From NCBI GenBank assembly GCA_951812305.1, contig CATOSB010000011.1, forward strand, positions 372,001-436,000: a stretch of 64,000 nucleotides of DNA, given 5' to 3'. Positions 44,522 to 52,191 of the stretch are shown here, piece after piece; position 1 is the stretch's first letter; each line of letters starts with the position of its first letter. The notes beneath the pieces were generated by a model. It did no database searches, was not told the DNA's origin, and was given only the letters and a program-made list of their open reading frames with translations. The position numbers were made by a program, and so were the translations under genes. This stretch comes from an uncultured Paracoccaceae bacterium. GTDB lineage: Bacteria; Pseudomonadota; Alphaproteobacteria; Rhodobacterales; Rhodobacteraceae.

Positions 44522-45705
44522 TATGCGGCCCCCGCAATCGCATCCATCTGGCGGCGCGCCTCTGATGCATCCGTCGCCGTGATGCCAATCGTATCCAGCC
44601 TGCGCCCCGCGGCGGCGACATCCGCGCCCAACACCGCACCAGCGAGTGTGATCATCGCTTCCGTGACTGGAACCGGCGTGCGGGTCAGTGCCGCAGCCGA
44701 CGTTAATGGCACCAACGAGCCAATCACGCCATCCCGCAGCAACCGCTTGGCCGTGTCCTGATCCGGTACAACGCGCGAACCTTCGCCCCGGTCCGCCCCA
44801 GCATGTGTGGCGAGCCAGTTTTCGGTCGTGGGCAAATCACGCGCGCCAAATGCCCGCGCCACGGCACGTCGTTCTTCGGCGAGCTGGTCGATCAGGCTTC
44901 GCTGCTCCGGCCCGATCAGGCTCGCGAAAGTCTGGTTGTCTTCCAGGGGCGTCCCTTCCATCGGTACCGGCACCGCGCCCGATCCAATCGCCGGGCCAGA
45001 CATCAAAAGCGCCGGAAACTCCACCAAAGCCGAGCCATCGGCAAAGCCGCTTGCGACAACGCTTTGCATTGGTTCGCTCGCCAGGTATTTCTGCAAGCCC
45101 GCCAACACATGCTCGCGCCCGCTGGGCAAAGTCGCCGCCACCGGAACCGCCGCCGTGCTTAGATTGAGAACCGCACCCTCCGCGCTGATCCAATACGGCA
45201 GCCCCTGCGCCTCGACAATGGTCACATCCGCCGACCGCCCGCCGATCCTGAGCAACCATGCCGTTTCCAGCGCGCCAAGCGACCGCCCCGGCGCAACGAC
45301 CAGCACTTGCCCGTCCGACAAATGATCCGCCAAAACCATCGCATAGGTCCGTTGCTTGTGAACCGGCCCTGTGAGAAAGATCACCTCTGCCTCGCGCACG
45401 GCCGCATCCAGTTCCGCCGTCAACCGAACAGACGGACCCTGTTCCCGGTGAACGTGAAAGGTGCCGACCGGTCCCGCGCCGCGCAAGGTAATGCCGGACG
45501 AGGCGCGCATTGCTTCCAGCTCATTACCATAAGCCGAAAACAACGTCACTTCTGCCCCTTCGCTCAGACAAAGCGCCGCGATCAGTCGCGCGTCTTCGCC
45601 GCCGCCGAGAACGGCAATTTGCGTGTAATCCGGTACGGTCGCGGTGGGCTTCGAGACCGAAGCCTTTGCCGCTGTGTCCGCGAAATCTGCGAAGGGGTTG
45701 CTCAT
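44521..45705 (-). CDS. Octopine/opine-dehydrogenase-like NAD(P)-binding protein, BMC-associated
   Basis: 394 residues. A Rossmann start QIAVLGGGEDARLIAALCLS at about 32, then VIFLTGPVHKQRTYAMVLAD, VVAPGRSLGALETAWLLR and VTIVEAQGLPYW, which match the order and spacing of the octopine/nopaline dehydrogenase family (PGRTGGALE and EtqtlpY-like motifs). The C-terminal helical domain has IGPEQRSLIDQLAEERRAVA. Such enzymes make or split secondary amines between an amino acid and an oxo-acid. The nucleotide loop GGGEDA is unusual for the family. The first 30 residues (NPFADFADTAAKAS) are extra and could target it to the shell. I know of no standard BMC with this enzyme. Confidence 0.7.
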   Translation of the reverse strand: MSNPFADFADTAAKASVSKPTATVPDYTQIAVLGGGEDARLIAALCLSEGAEVTLFSAYGNELEAMRASSGITLRGAGPVGTFHVHREQGPSVRLTAELDAAVREAEVIFLTGPVHKQRTYAMVLADHLSDGQVLVVAPGRSLGALETAWLLRIGGRSADVTIVEAQGLPYWISAEGAVLNLSTAAVPVAATLPSGREHVLAGLQKYLASEPMQSVVASGFADGSALVEFPALLMSGPAIGSGAVPVPMEGTPLEDNQTFASLIGPEQRSLIDQLAEERRAVARAFGARDLPTTENWLATHAGADRGEGSRVVPDQDTAKRLLRDGVIGSLVPLTSAAALTRTPVPVTEAMITLAGAVLGADVAAAGRRLDTIGITATDASEARRQMDAIAGAA

Positions 45706-45737
45706 CTAAAAGTCTCTCCCGAGTGTGGCGCACCAAA

Positions 45738-45778
45738 ATTTTTGAAAAATCTTGGCCCGGACTTTTTCAAAAAGTCCG
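45738..45778. repeat. Pair of adjacent palindromes within the BMC operon
   Basis: ATTTTT-g-AAAAAT at 45738-45750 and a 21-bp palindrome at 45758-45778 with 10-bp arms CGGACTTTTT around one central base. They lie in the 80-bp gap between the BMC-H and opine-dehydrogenase-like genes, the only sizeable gap in the operon. They may form an RNA processing or attenuation hairpin that keeps shell message above enzyme message. Confidence 0.65.
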
Positions 45779-45785
45779 CCCCCGC

Positions 45786-46082
45786 CTAACCTGCGAGACC
45801 TTCGATAATTGCCTCCAGCTCATCATGCGGGCGAGCGATCACATGGACGGAAACCACCTCGCCCACTTTGTTCGCCGCCGTGGCCCCGGCATCGGTTGCC
45901 GCCTTCACCGCGCCAACCTCGCCGCGCACAAGGGTCGAAACCAACCCGCCGCCCGCTTTGTGCTGACACACGATACTGACGCTCGCCGCTTTGACCATCG
46001 CGTCTGCCGCCTCGATCGAGGCCACAAGCCCGCGGGTTTCAATCATTCCAAGGGCCGACTGGCCCGGTGCTGGTTTTGCCAT
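45786..46082 (-). CDS. BMC shell protein, hexamer (BMC-H)
   Basis: 98 residues from ATG 46082 behind AGGAG. One BMC domain: ALGMIETRGLVASIEAADAM, KAASVSIVCQHKAGGGLVST (pore loop KAGGG, where KIGGG or KIGSG is usual) and VRGEVGAVKAATDAGATAAN. Six chains form the main shell tile with a central pore for substrate. It is a full-length, near-canonical member, 10 bp after the BMC-P gene. Confidence 0.95.
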   Translation of the reverse strand: MAKPAPGQSALGMIETRGLVASIEAADAMVKAASVSIVCQHKAGGGLVSTLVRGEVGAVKAATDAGATAANKVGEVVSVHVIARPHDELEAIIEGLAG

Positions 46083-46092
46083 TTCTCTTCTC

Positions 46093-46368
46093 CTATCTGG
46101 ATTTGGCCATATCCACAGTGTCGACAATCGCGACCACTGCGGCGTCCACCGGCGTGCCGGTGGTGTGGCCGGGGACTCGCGCCCCCGAGCCGGTTGTTAT
46201 AACGACGGTGTCGCCCACGCCCGCACCCACGGTGTCGAGCGTGACGATCTCCTCGCCCAGCGCCTTGCCGGACCCGGATGTCATCTCGACCACCAGCATC
46301 GCTCCACCCACCAGCGAGGCATCCTTGCTGGTCGCCGTGACCGTGCCGGTGACCCGTCCCAAAAGCAT
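46093..46368 (-). CDS. BMC shell vertex protein, pentamer (BMC-P, EutN/CcmL family)
   Basis: 91 residues: MLLGRVTGTVTATSKDASLV at the start, GGAMLVVEMT, LDTVGAGVGDTVVITTGSGA and VDAAVVAIVDTVD. Five chains cap a shell vertex. Its ATG overlaps the stop of the glutamine-synthetase-like gene by one base, so shell and ligase are translated together. Confidence 0.94.
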   Translation of the reverse strand: MLLGRVTGTVTATSKDASLVGGAMLVVEMTSGSGKALGEEIVTLDTVGAGVGDTVVITTGSGARVPGHTTGTPVDAAVVAIVDTVDMAKSR

Positions 46369-47675
46369 CAGAAATTCACCAGATAGCGTTGGCTCTCGAC
46401 CGGCGTCACGGTATCCCGGATTTGCGCTTCGAGGAACTCAAGCTCACGCTCGGCCTGCTGCAGGTAAATCTCGCCGGCATCTTCGCCCATGACACCCTTC
46501 AACCAGACCGACCCGCGCGCCAACTCCAGCGCCGTCGGCATATCCGTCGGGATTGGCACCGCGTCCTCAAGCTCATAGGCGTTTCCTTCGCACATCGCGC
46601 TGGGCTTCGCGCCTTGCTCGATGCCGTCAAGACCAGCGGCGATATCCGTTGCCAACAGAAAATACGGGTTCGCGTCTGCGCCCGCATCGCGCTTTTCCAC
46701 CCGAACCGCGCTGTCGGATCCTTCGATCACACGCAATCCCACGGTGCGATTGTCGATCCCCCAGGCGGTGTTGATCGGGCAGAAGGTATAAGGTTGGCGG
46801 CGGCGGAATCCGTTCGGCGTGGGCGACCCACACACGGCAGTTTCGGCCATGCGAGCCTGCAACCCACCGAGGAAATTCACACCAACCGCACTCAATTTGC
46901 CCTTATTGGAAAAGACATTCTTTCCGTCCCTCCAAAGAGAATAATGCGTGTGAAATCCGTTCCCGCTTTCTTCAAAAAACGGTTTGGCCATGAAGGTCGC
47001 GCGATAGCCATGCGCTTGGGCCAGTTGCTTCACAAGGCTTCGAAAGGCAACGACGTAATCCGCGCTGTTCAGCGCTTTGTCATAGCGGATGTTCACTTCC
47101 ACCTGACCGGCAGCATATTCCGGGTTCGACTGTTCAATCGGAATGCCGCATTCGTTGATCAGCTGCCGGATTGGCCCAAGGACATGTTCCAGCTCTGCCG
47201 CGCGGTCCAGACCATAGACGTTGATGCCGCTGTCCTTGGGCAGGTTGGTTGCCGGGTCGAGCAGATAGAATTCCAGCTCGCAGCCGACCTGGACCTCGTA
47301 TCCCATCGCTTCTGCGCGCTGGACCTGACGCACCAATGCCTGACGCGGGTCAATCGGGACTGGTTTGTGATCCATCCCCTCGAACCGGCCCATGCAGATG
47401 GCCACACCGGGCTCCCACGGCAGTGGTACAGGCTTAGTCATCGGAAACAGATGCATGTCAGGATAACCGTTGTCGAAATTAACATAAGGCGTATCCCAGA
47501 CATCGCAGGTCATATCGATCGCAAGCGTCGCGATCGACATCGCATTTCCCTTCTTGCAGATCGTGTCCCAGTGGCTCGCCGGAAAGCGTTTTCCACGCAT
47601 GATTCCATTCACGTCGCCCGCACCCATCACAACAGTATGAGTGCCTTCCGGCAGGCTAAAATCTTGTTCTGGCAC
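46368..47675 (-). CDS. Glutamine-synthetase-like ligase (gamma-glutamylamine synthetase type)
   Basis: 435 residues from GTG 47675 behind GGGAG. GS catalytic motifs: GCELEFYLLD, EQSNPEYAAGQVEVNIRYD, GNGFHTHYSLW, NRTVGLRVIEG and RVEKRDAGADANPYFLLATD. Length and motif spelling are closer to PuuA/GlnA3-type ligases than to housekeeping GlnA; these join glutamate to amines using ATP. It is the first gene of the BMC operon, which would suit gamma-glutamylation of an amine substrate before or after oxidation. It could also recapture ammonia released by the pathway. Confidence 0.85.
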   Translation of the reverse strand: MPEQDFSLPEGTHTVVMGAGDVNGIMRGKRFPASHWDTICKKGNAMSIATLAIDMTCDVWDTPYVNFDNGYPDMHLFPMTKPVPLPWEPGVAICMGRFEGMDHKPVPIDPRQALVRQVQRAEAMGYEVQVGCELEFYLLDPATNLPKDSGINVYGLDRAAELEHVLGPIRQLINECGIPIEQSNPEYAAGQVEVNIRYDKALNSADYVVAFRSLVKQLAQAHGYRATFMAKPFFEESGNGFHTHYSLWRDGKNVFSNKGKLSAVGVNFLGGLQARMAETAVCGSPTPNGFRRRQPYTFCPINTAWGIDNRTVGLRVIEGSDSAVRVEKRDAGADANPYFLLATDIAAGLDGIEQGAKPSAMCEGNAYELEDAVPIPTDMPTALELARGSVWLKGVMGEDAGEIYLQQAERELEFLEAQIRDTVTPVESQRYLVNF

Positions 47676-47718
47676 GTTTTTCTCCCTGTTCTACAATCCT
47701 TGCCAGCGGACTGTATTC

Positions 47719-47733
47719 TGTATACAGTATCCA
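47719..47733. promoter_or_regulatory. Palindromic operator in the BMC/oxidase divergent promoter
   Basis: TGTATACAGTATCCA, 14 of 15 bases identical to the operator at 37436-37450. A wider arm pair, CTGTATT (47711-47717) and AATACAG (47736-47742), encloses it. It lies between GTG 47675 (ligase, minus) and GTG 47763 (oxidase, plus), placed to control both. Confidence 0.75.
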
Positions 47734-47762
47734 TAAATACAGAATCCGGCAAGGAAATTCTT

Positions 47763-48905
47763 GTGGCCCGATCAAACATCATTGTTGTCGGAGGGGGAAT
47801 AGCTGGCGCGATGACTGCGCTGCATCTGCAGCGCCGTGGCGAGCAGGTGACGTTGATCGACCGGTGGGAACCGGGCCATTCCCGCGCGGCGTCCACTGAC
47901 TACAACCGGGTGATCCGGGCGATATCGGGTCGCGATGAATTCTACACACGCTGGGCGCGGGAAAGCCGCGCGCGCTGGTTGGAATTGATGGCCGAAACCG
48001 GCCAACGCCTTATGTACGAATGCGGCGCGCTGATCCTTGCGACTGAGGGCCATTGCGACTGGGAAGACGCGACCTCGGAAACATTCGACCGTGTTGGAGT
48101 GCCGTATTACCGGTTCGCGCCAGAAGAGATCCGCAACCGCTTCCCCCAATTCAAGGTCGACGAGATAAAATACGCTCTGTTCGAACCCGAGGCCGGTCTC
48201 TTGATGGCGCATCGCTGCGTGATCACGACCATTGACCTGTTCCGGAAATCCGGCGGTATTGTGAAACGCGGCACCGTCAACACGGATGGCTCCGAACGTC
48301 CCATGCTCGACGGTCTGCCGCTGGAGGCCGACACGATCATCATCGCCACCGGCGCCTGGATGGCGGAAATGTTCCCGCGCACGATCAAACCAATCAGCGC
48401 GATCATGGGTATCAACGTTTTGTACACTTCGACGCCAGACGGCTCCGATGCGTTCGACATGGAAAACATGCCATGCTGGATCGATCATGGTCAGGGATCG
48501 TTCGGCATCCCGTCCTCGGAAGGGTCCGGGGTCAAGGCCGCCGTCGTGATCCCTAACACGCCCATAGACATCAACAATGATGAGCGCCTGATCGAACGCC
48601 AGTCGATGAACAAAACCCGACAGTACATCCGCCATCGCCTTCCCGGCCTGATCGGCGAGCGTGTCGTGGATTCCAAGTTCAATCAGGTGATCCTGACGCC
48701 GGACACGCATTTTATCGTCGACTGGCATCCCGAGCATGAAAACGTCCTGCTTGCCGGCGGCTGTTCGGGACACCTGTTCAAACACGGCCCGGTGTTCGGC
48801 GATTTCGTAGCGGGAGTGGCCTGCCGCGATTACGGCACGGCGGAGCGTTTCAAAATTTCCGGACGGCGCAAGCTGACGCCAAAGGAGAGCCCGAGCGGGC
48901 GCTAG
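47763..48905 (+). CDS. FAD-dependent oxidoreductase (DAO/sarcosine-oxidase type)
   Basis: 380 residues from GTG 47763 behind AAGGAA; the frame is open far upstream but that part is antisense to the ligase gene. FAD motif IIVVGGGIAGAMTALHLQRR with VTLIDRWEPGH (ADP-ribose-binding acid), the SRAASTDYNRVIR segment that in sarcosine oxidases contacts the flavin, IIIATGAWM and a C-terminal ILTPDTHFIVDWHPE plus LAGGCSGHLFKHGP flavin-attachment-like region. Such enzymes oxidise N-methyl or other secondary amines to imine/aldehyde plus amine and peroxide. It is divergent from the BMC operon behind a shared operator and could generate its aldehyde. Confidence 0.88.
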   Translation: MARSNIIVVGGGIAGAMTALHLQRRGEQVTLIDRWEPGHSRAASTDYNRVIRAISGRDEFYTRWARESRARWLELMAETGQRLMYECGALILATEGHCDWEDATSETFDRVGVPYYRFAPEEIRNRFPQFKVDEIKYALFEPEAGLLMAHRCVITTIDLFRKSGGIVKRGTVNTDGSERPMLDGLPLEADTIIIATGAWMAEMFPRTIKPISAIMGINVLYTSTPDGSDAFDMENMPCWIDHGQGSFGIPSSEGSGVKAAVVIPNTPIDINNDERLIERQSMNKTRQYIRHRLPGLIGERVVDSKFNQVILTPDTHFIVDWHPEHENVLLAGGCSGHLFKHGPVFGDFVAGVACRDYGTAERFKISGRRKLTPKESPSGR

Positions 48906-49170
48906 TGCATGATGATTTTGGATTGAAGTGGGCCCGCAATTGGGCCGGTGCGGACGTAGGCAAGATCTTCTAGAAGATCTCGTAGGGGCAGAAATTTCTA
49001 GAAATTTCTGTTGATCAGCGGTTCATTTAAGAGATTGCCCGGGCGCTCGGCGCCGTCCGCTCCGGCCCAACACCGGTCGAACCGATCTGGCCAAATGCTC
49101 AATTGCGCATCGCGAGGGGCACAGCGTCGCCCCTCCATCCGGTCAAATTTTGCTTCAGCAAAATTCGAAC
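48906..49170. repeat. Palindrome-rich intergenic region
   Basis: No gene seen. It contains an 18-bp perfect palindrome at 48963-48980 (arms AGATCTTCT), a 22-bp perfect palindrome at 48989-49010 (arms CAGAAATTTCT), both centred on CTAG, and AATTTTGC-ttca-GCAAAATT at 49146-49165. The paired layout repeats that at 45738-45778 with different sequences. Confidence 0.75.
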
Positions 49171-49198
49171 AAAAATGACCCGGGCGCGAACGCCCGGG
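49171..49198 (-). terminator. Rho-independent terminator of amtB
   Basis: Read on the minus strand, an 8-bp stem CCCGGGCG with a 4-base loop (49179-49198) is followed by TCATTTTTG. It lies 29 bp beyond the amtB stop. Confidence 0.75.
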
Positions 49199-49226
49199 CC
49201 AATGACATCCTAACCGGAAGGGGTGG

Positions 49227-50546
49227 TCAGGTTGTCGAAAACTCCGGATAAGCCTCCATGCCCAATTCGGTCGTGTCGAGCCCGTTGATCTCGGCCTCTT
49301 CGTCGACGCGGATGCCGGTTGTCGCCTTCAGGATGCTCCACAGGATGGCGGAGACGGCGAAGACAAACACACCGACCACGACGATCGAGTAGATCTGTGT
49401 CCAGAGGCTGGCGTCGGGGTTTGTCAAAACAACCGCCAGCGTGCCCCAGATACCTGCGAACAAGTGTACCGGGATGGCACCGACGACATCGTCGATCTTC
49501 AACCGATCAAGCATCGGGACAGCGAAGACCACGATCACACCACCGACGGCACCGATCAGGGTCGCCATGCCGAGCGAGGGCGTCAGCGGTTCGGCGGTGA
49601 TCGACACAAGGCCAGCCAGAGCGCCGTTCAGCACCATCGTGAGGTCCGGCTTTTTATAGAGAAGCTGGCTGAGGATCATCGCGGTGATTGCTCCACCGGC
49701 GGCGGCGGTGTTGGTGTTTGCGAAGATGCGGCTGATGTCAGCGACGTTGCCTGCCGTGTCCATATAGAGCTGGGACCCGCCGTTGAAGCCAAACCAGCCC
49801 AGCCACAGGATAAATGTTCCGAGTGTGGCGAGCGGCAGGTTGGAGCCCAGCATCGGGATCACCTTGCCGTCCTTGTACTTGCCGATACGTGGCCCGAGGA
49901 TCAGAGCGCCCGCAAGCGCGGCCCAGCCGCCGACGGAATGCACGACTGTGGAGCCAGCGAAATCAAGGAAGCCAGCCTGATCAAGGAATCCACCGCCCCA
50001 TTTCCAGGATGCCTGAATCGGATAGATGATGCCGGTCAGGATGATCACGAAGAACAGGAAGGGCCACAGTTTGATGCGTTCGGCCAGTGCGCCGGACACG
50101 ATTGACGCGGTGGCGGCACAGAACATCAGCTGAAAGAAGAAGTCCGAGCCTACAGAGGCGTAGGTCAGGTCCGGTTCGGCCCCCGCCAATCCGACCGGTT
50201 CCATCGCGGCGGGCGCGAATGCGCCGAGAATGCCGTCAATCGACCAGCCGTCGCCGGGATACATCAGGTTATAGCCAACAATGTAATAGGCCAGCGCCGC
50301 AAAGCTGAAGAGGCCCATGTTCTTCATCAGCTGCTTGGTGGTGTTTTTCTGGCGGACCAGACCGGCCTCGAGCATCGTAAATCCAGCGGCCATCCAGAAC
50401 ACCAGAAAACCAGCCACAAGGAACATGAACGTGGTGAAGATGAAGCCGATTTCGGCGTTAAGCGGTGTGGTATCGGCATCCTGCGCGATACCTGCCACCG
50501 GCAGGGCGGCCAGCACCGTGGCCGCGATGAGCGATTTGTAGTTCAT
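49227..50546 (-). CDS. amtB: Ammonium transporter AmtB
   Basis: 439 residues from ATG 50546. Signal peptide (MNYKSLIAATVLAALPVAGI), then eleven membrane segments with the family motifs FMLEAGLVRQKN-type loop (FTMLEAGLVRQKN), FAGSTVVHSVGG (first pore His) and IPVHLFAGIWG (second pore His). The C-terminal tail (IRVDEEAEINGLDTTELGME) is the GlnK-binding region. It imports ammonium under nitrogen limitation. It was originally the gene just after glnK; an IS66 now separates them, and the start codon is part of that element's 8-bp target duplication. Confidence 0.96.
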   Translation of the reverse strand: MNYKSLIAATVLAALPVAGIAQDADTTPLNAEIGFIFTTFMFLVAGFLVFWMAAGFTMLEAGLVRQKNTTKQLMKNMGLFSFAALAYYIVGYNLMYPGDGWSIDGILGAFAPAAMEPVGLAGAEPDLTYASVGSDFFFQLMFCAATASIVSGALAERIKLWPFLFFVIILTGIIYPIQASWKWGGGFLDQAGFLDFAGSTVVHSVGGWAALAGALILGPRIGKYKDGKVIPMLGSNLPLATLGTFILWLGWFGFNGGSQLYMDTAGNVADISRIFANTNTAAAGGAITAMILSQLLYKKPDLTMVLNGALAGLVSITAEPLTPSLGMATLIGAVGGVIVVFAVPMLDRLKIDDVVGAIPVHLFAGIWGTLAVVLTNPDASLWTQIYSIVVVGVFVFAVSAILWSILKATTGIRVDEEAEINGLDTTELGMEAYPEFSTT

Positions 50547-50548
50547 TT

Positions 50549-52149
50549 GTAACTCCCAAGCACCCCCCACGTTTGAGTGTTATTGTCAGTTTTATGGTGA
50601 GTCGAATTTGCCATTTTGCGCGTGTTTTTTTTCTTTCTTGTCTGAATTCTGTGGCGCCGGGTTGATTTCTCTGAATCAGTGGTGGGATGGATCAGGTTGC
50701 CGCCCTTGAACAACTTCTCGCCACGGCTCTGCGTCGGATCGCTGAGCTTGAAGCTGCGTTGGCGAGCATGGCGGAAGAGATCACGGACCTGCGCCGACAG
50801 TTGGCCAAGAACAGCAGCAATAGCAGCAAGCCCCCTTCAAGTGATGGCCTGAAGAAGCCAGCCCCGCGCAGCCTGCGTGGCAAATCCGGAAAGAAAAGTG
50901 GCGGCCAAGTTGGCCACCGGGGCGACACCCTGCGCCAGACGTCAACACCCGACTTTGTCGAACGGCATGAGGCGACGCATTGCAGCGCCTGTCAGAGCGC
51001 CCTGACGGCGGAGATGGTGAAAGGGATCGAGAAGCGTCAGGTGTTCGACTTGCCTGCGCCACGCCTGGAGGTCACCGAGCATCAGGCGGCGGTTTATTGT
51101 TGCGACCATTGTCGAGCCACGACGACGGCTGGCTTTCCCGATGGCGTGGCCGCGCATGTGCAATATGGCACGCGCATGCGGGCAGTGGCGGTCTATTGCA
51201 ATGTTCAGCAGCTGATACCCGAGGATCGGGTCTGCCAGCTTATGCGCGACCTGTTTGGGGCCACCAGCTTGTGCGCGGCCAGCGTGACCAACTGGACGCG
51301 CGGCGCGGCAAATAAGATGGGTGTCGTGGTTGAACACATTCTCGCCCGGCTTGCCGAAGGCGGCGTTCGGCATCTGGACGAGACCGGACTTCGTGTTGCC
51401 GGCAAGCTGCACTGGCTGCACACGATCTGCGATACCGCCTTCACCCATTACCGCATCAGCGCCAAACGCGGTGCTGTTCCAACCTTCCTGACCGGCGGGA
51501 CGATCATTCATGATCACTGGAAACCCTACTACGCCCATATGAGCGGAGTGGACGCCCACGCCCTCTGCGGGGCGCATCACTTGCGCGAACTCAAGGCCAT
51601 CGAAGAGATCGAAAAAGAGCCTTGGGCGACGGAGATGAGCGCAGTGCTTCATAGCGCCAATCAGCTCAGATGCGCGGCTCAGGATCAAGGCGAGACCGAA
51701 CTCCCGGAACTGGTTCGCCAGGGTATAGTCACCAGATACATGGCGATCCTCGCCAAGGGGCTCGCCTTCCACGAACGCCGGCCCCCGCTGGCCAAAAGCC
51801 CCGGCACCCGCGGCCGAAAAGCCAGGCGGCCAGGCCACAACCTGCTCCTCCGCCTGCGTGACTACCGCGATGACGTTTTGCGATTCATCGCCGACTTCGC
51901 GGTCCCATTCACAAACAATCAGGCCGAACAGGACCTGCGCATGATGAAGCTGCGCATGAAAATCTCGGGCACCTTCCGCACCCTCGAGGGCGCGCGGGTC
52001 TTCGCCGACATCAGGTCCGTCATCTCGACGGCCAGAAAACACCGGTTCAACATCCTGGAAATCCTGACCCTGTCACCACCTCAGATCATCGCACGGCTCT
52101 GACGGAACAAAACCCCGCAACCCTATCGGACAGGGTGCTTGGGAGTTAC
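50549..52149 (+). mobile_element. IS66 family element (ISBst12-like), copy 4
   Basis: 1601 bp, duplication GTTCATTT (50541-50548, 52150-52157), between glnK and amtB. On the minus strand its end reads GGGAG-TTACAA-ATG into amtB, which gives a new ribosome-binding site. Confidence 0.95.
50687..52102 (+). CDS. tnpC: IS66 family transposase (TnpC type), copy 4
   Basis: 471 residues, same domains as the copy at 1333. At the two variable sites it has ATA and CGG (Arg). Intact. Confidence 0.95.
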   Translation: MDQVAALEQLLATALRRIAELEAALASMAEEITDLRRQLAKNSSNSSKPPSSDGLKKPAPRSLRGKSGKKSGGQVGHRGDTLRQTSTPDFVERHEATHCSACQSALTAEMVKGIEKRQVFDLPAPRLEVTEHQAAVYCCDHCRATTTAGFPDGVAAHVQYGTRMRAVAVYCNVQQLIPEDRVCQLMRDLFGATSLCAASVTNWTRGAANKMGVVVEHILARLAEGGVRHLDETGLRVAGKLHWLHTICDTAFTHYRISAKRGAVPTFLTGGTIIHDHWKPYYAHMSGVDAHALCGAHHLRELKAIEEIEKEPWATEMSAVLHSANQLRCAAQDQGETELPELVRQGIVTRYMAILAKGLAFHERRPPLAKSPGTRGRKARRPGHNLLLRLRDYRDDVLRFIADFAVPFTNNQAEQDLRMMKLRMKISGTFRTLEGARVFADIRSVISTARKHRFNILEILTLSPPQIIARL

Positions 52150-52191
52150 GTTCATTTGAAGAATTCCTTTCCCTTCACTTGTCCGCACTTC

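Noticed and set aside
46389..47762. Long open frame upstream of the FAD oxidase suggesting an 838-residue protein
   Set aside because: It is antisense to the glutamine-synthetase-like gene and has no family signal; GTG 47763 with AAGGAA upstream and the FAD motif at once after it mark the true start.
48963..49010. Paired palindromes as the terminator of the FAD oxidase gene
   Set aside because: They lie about 58 bp beyond the stop but are AT-cored without a following T run, unlike the clear amtB terminator at 49171-49198.
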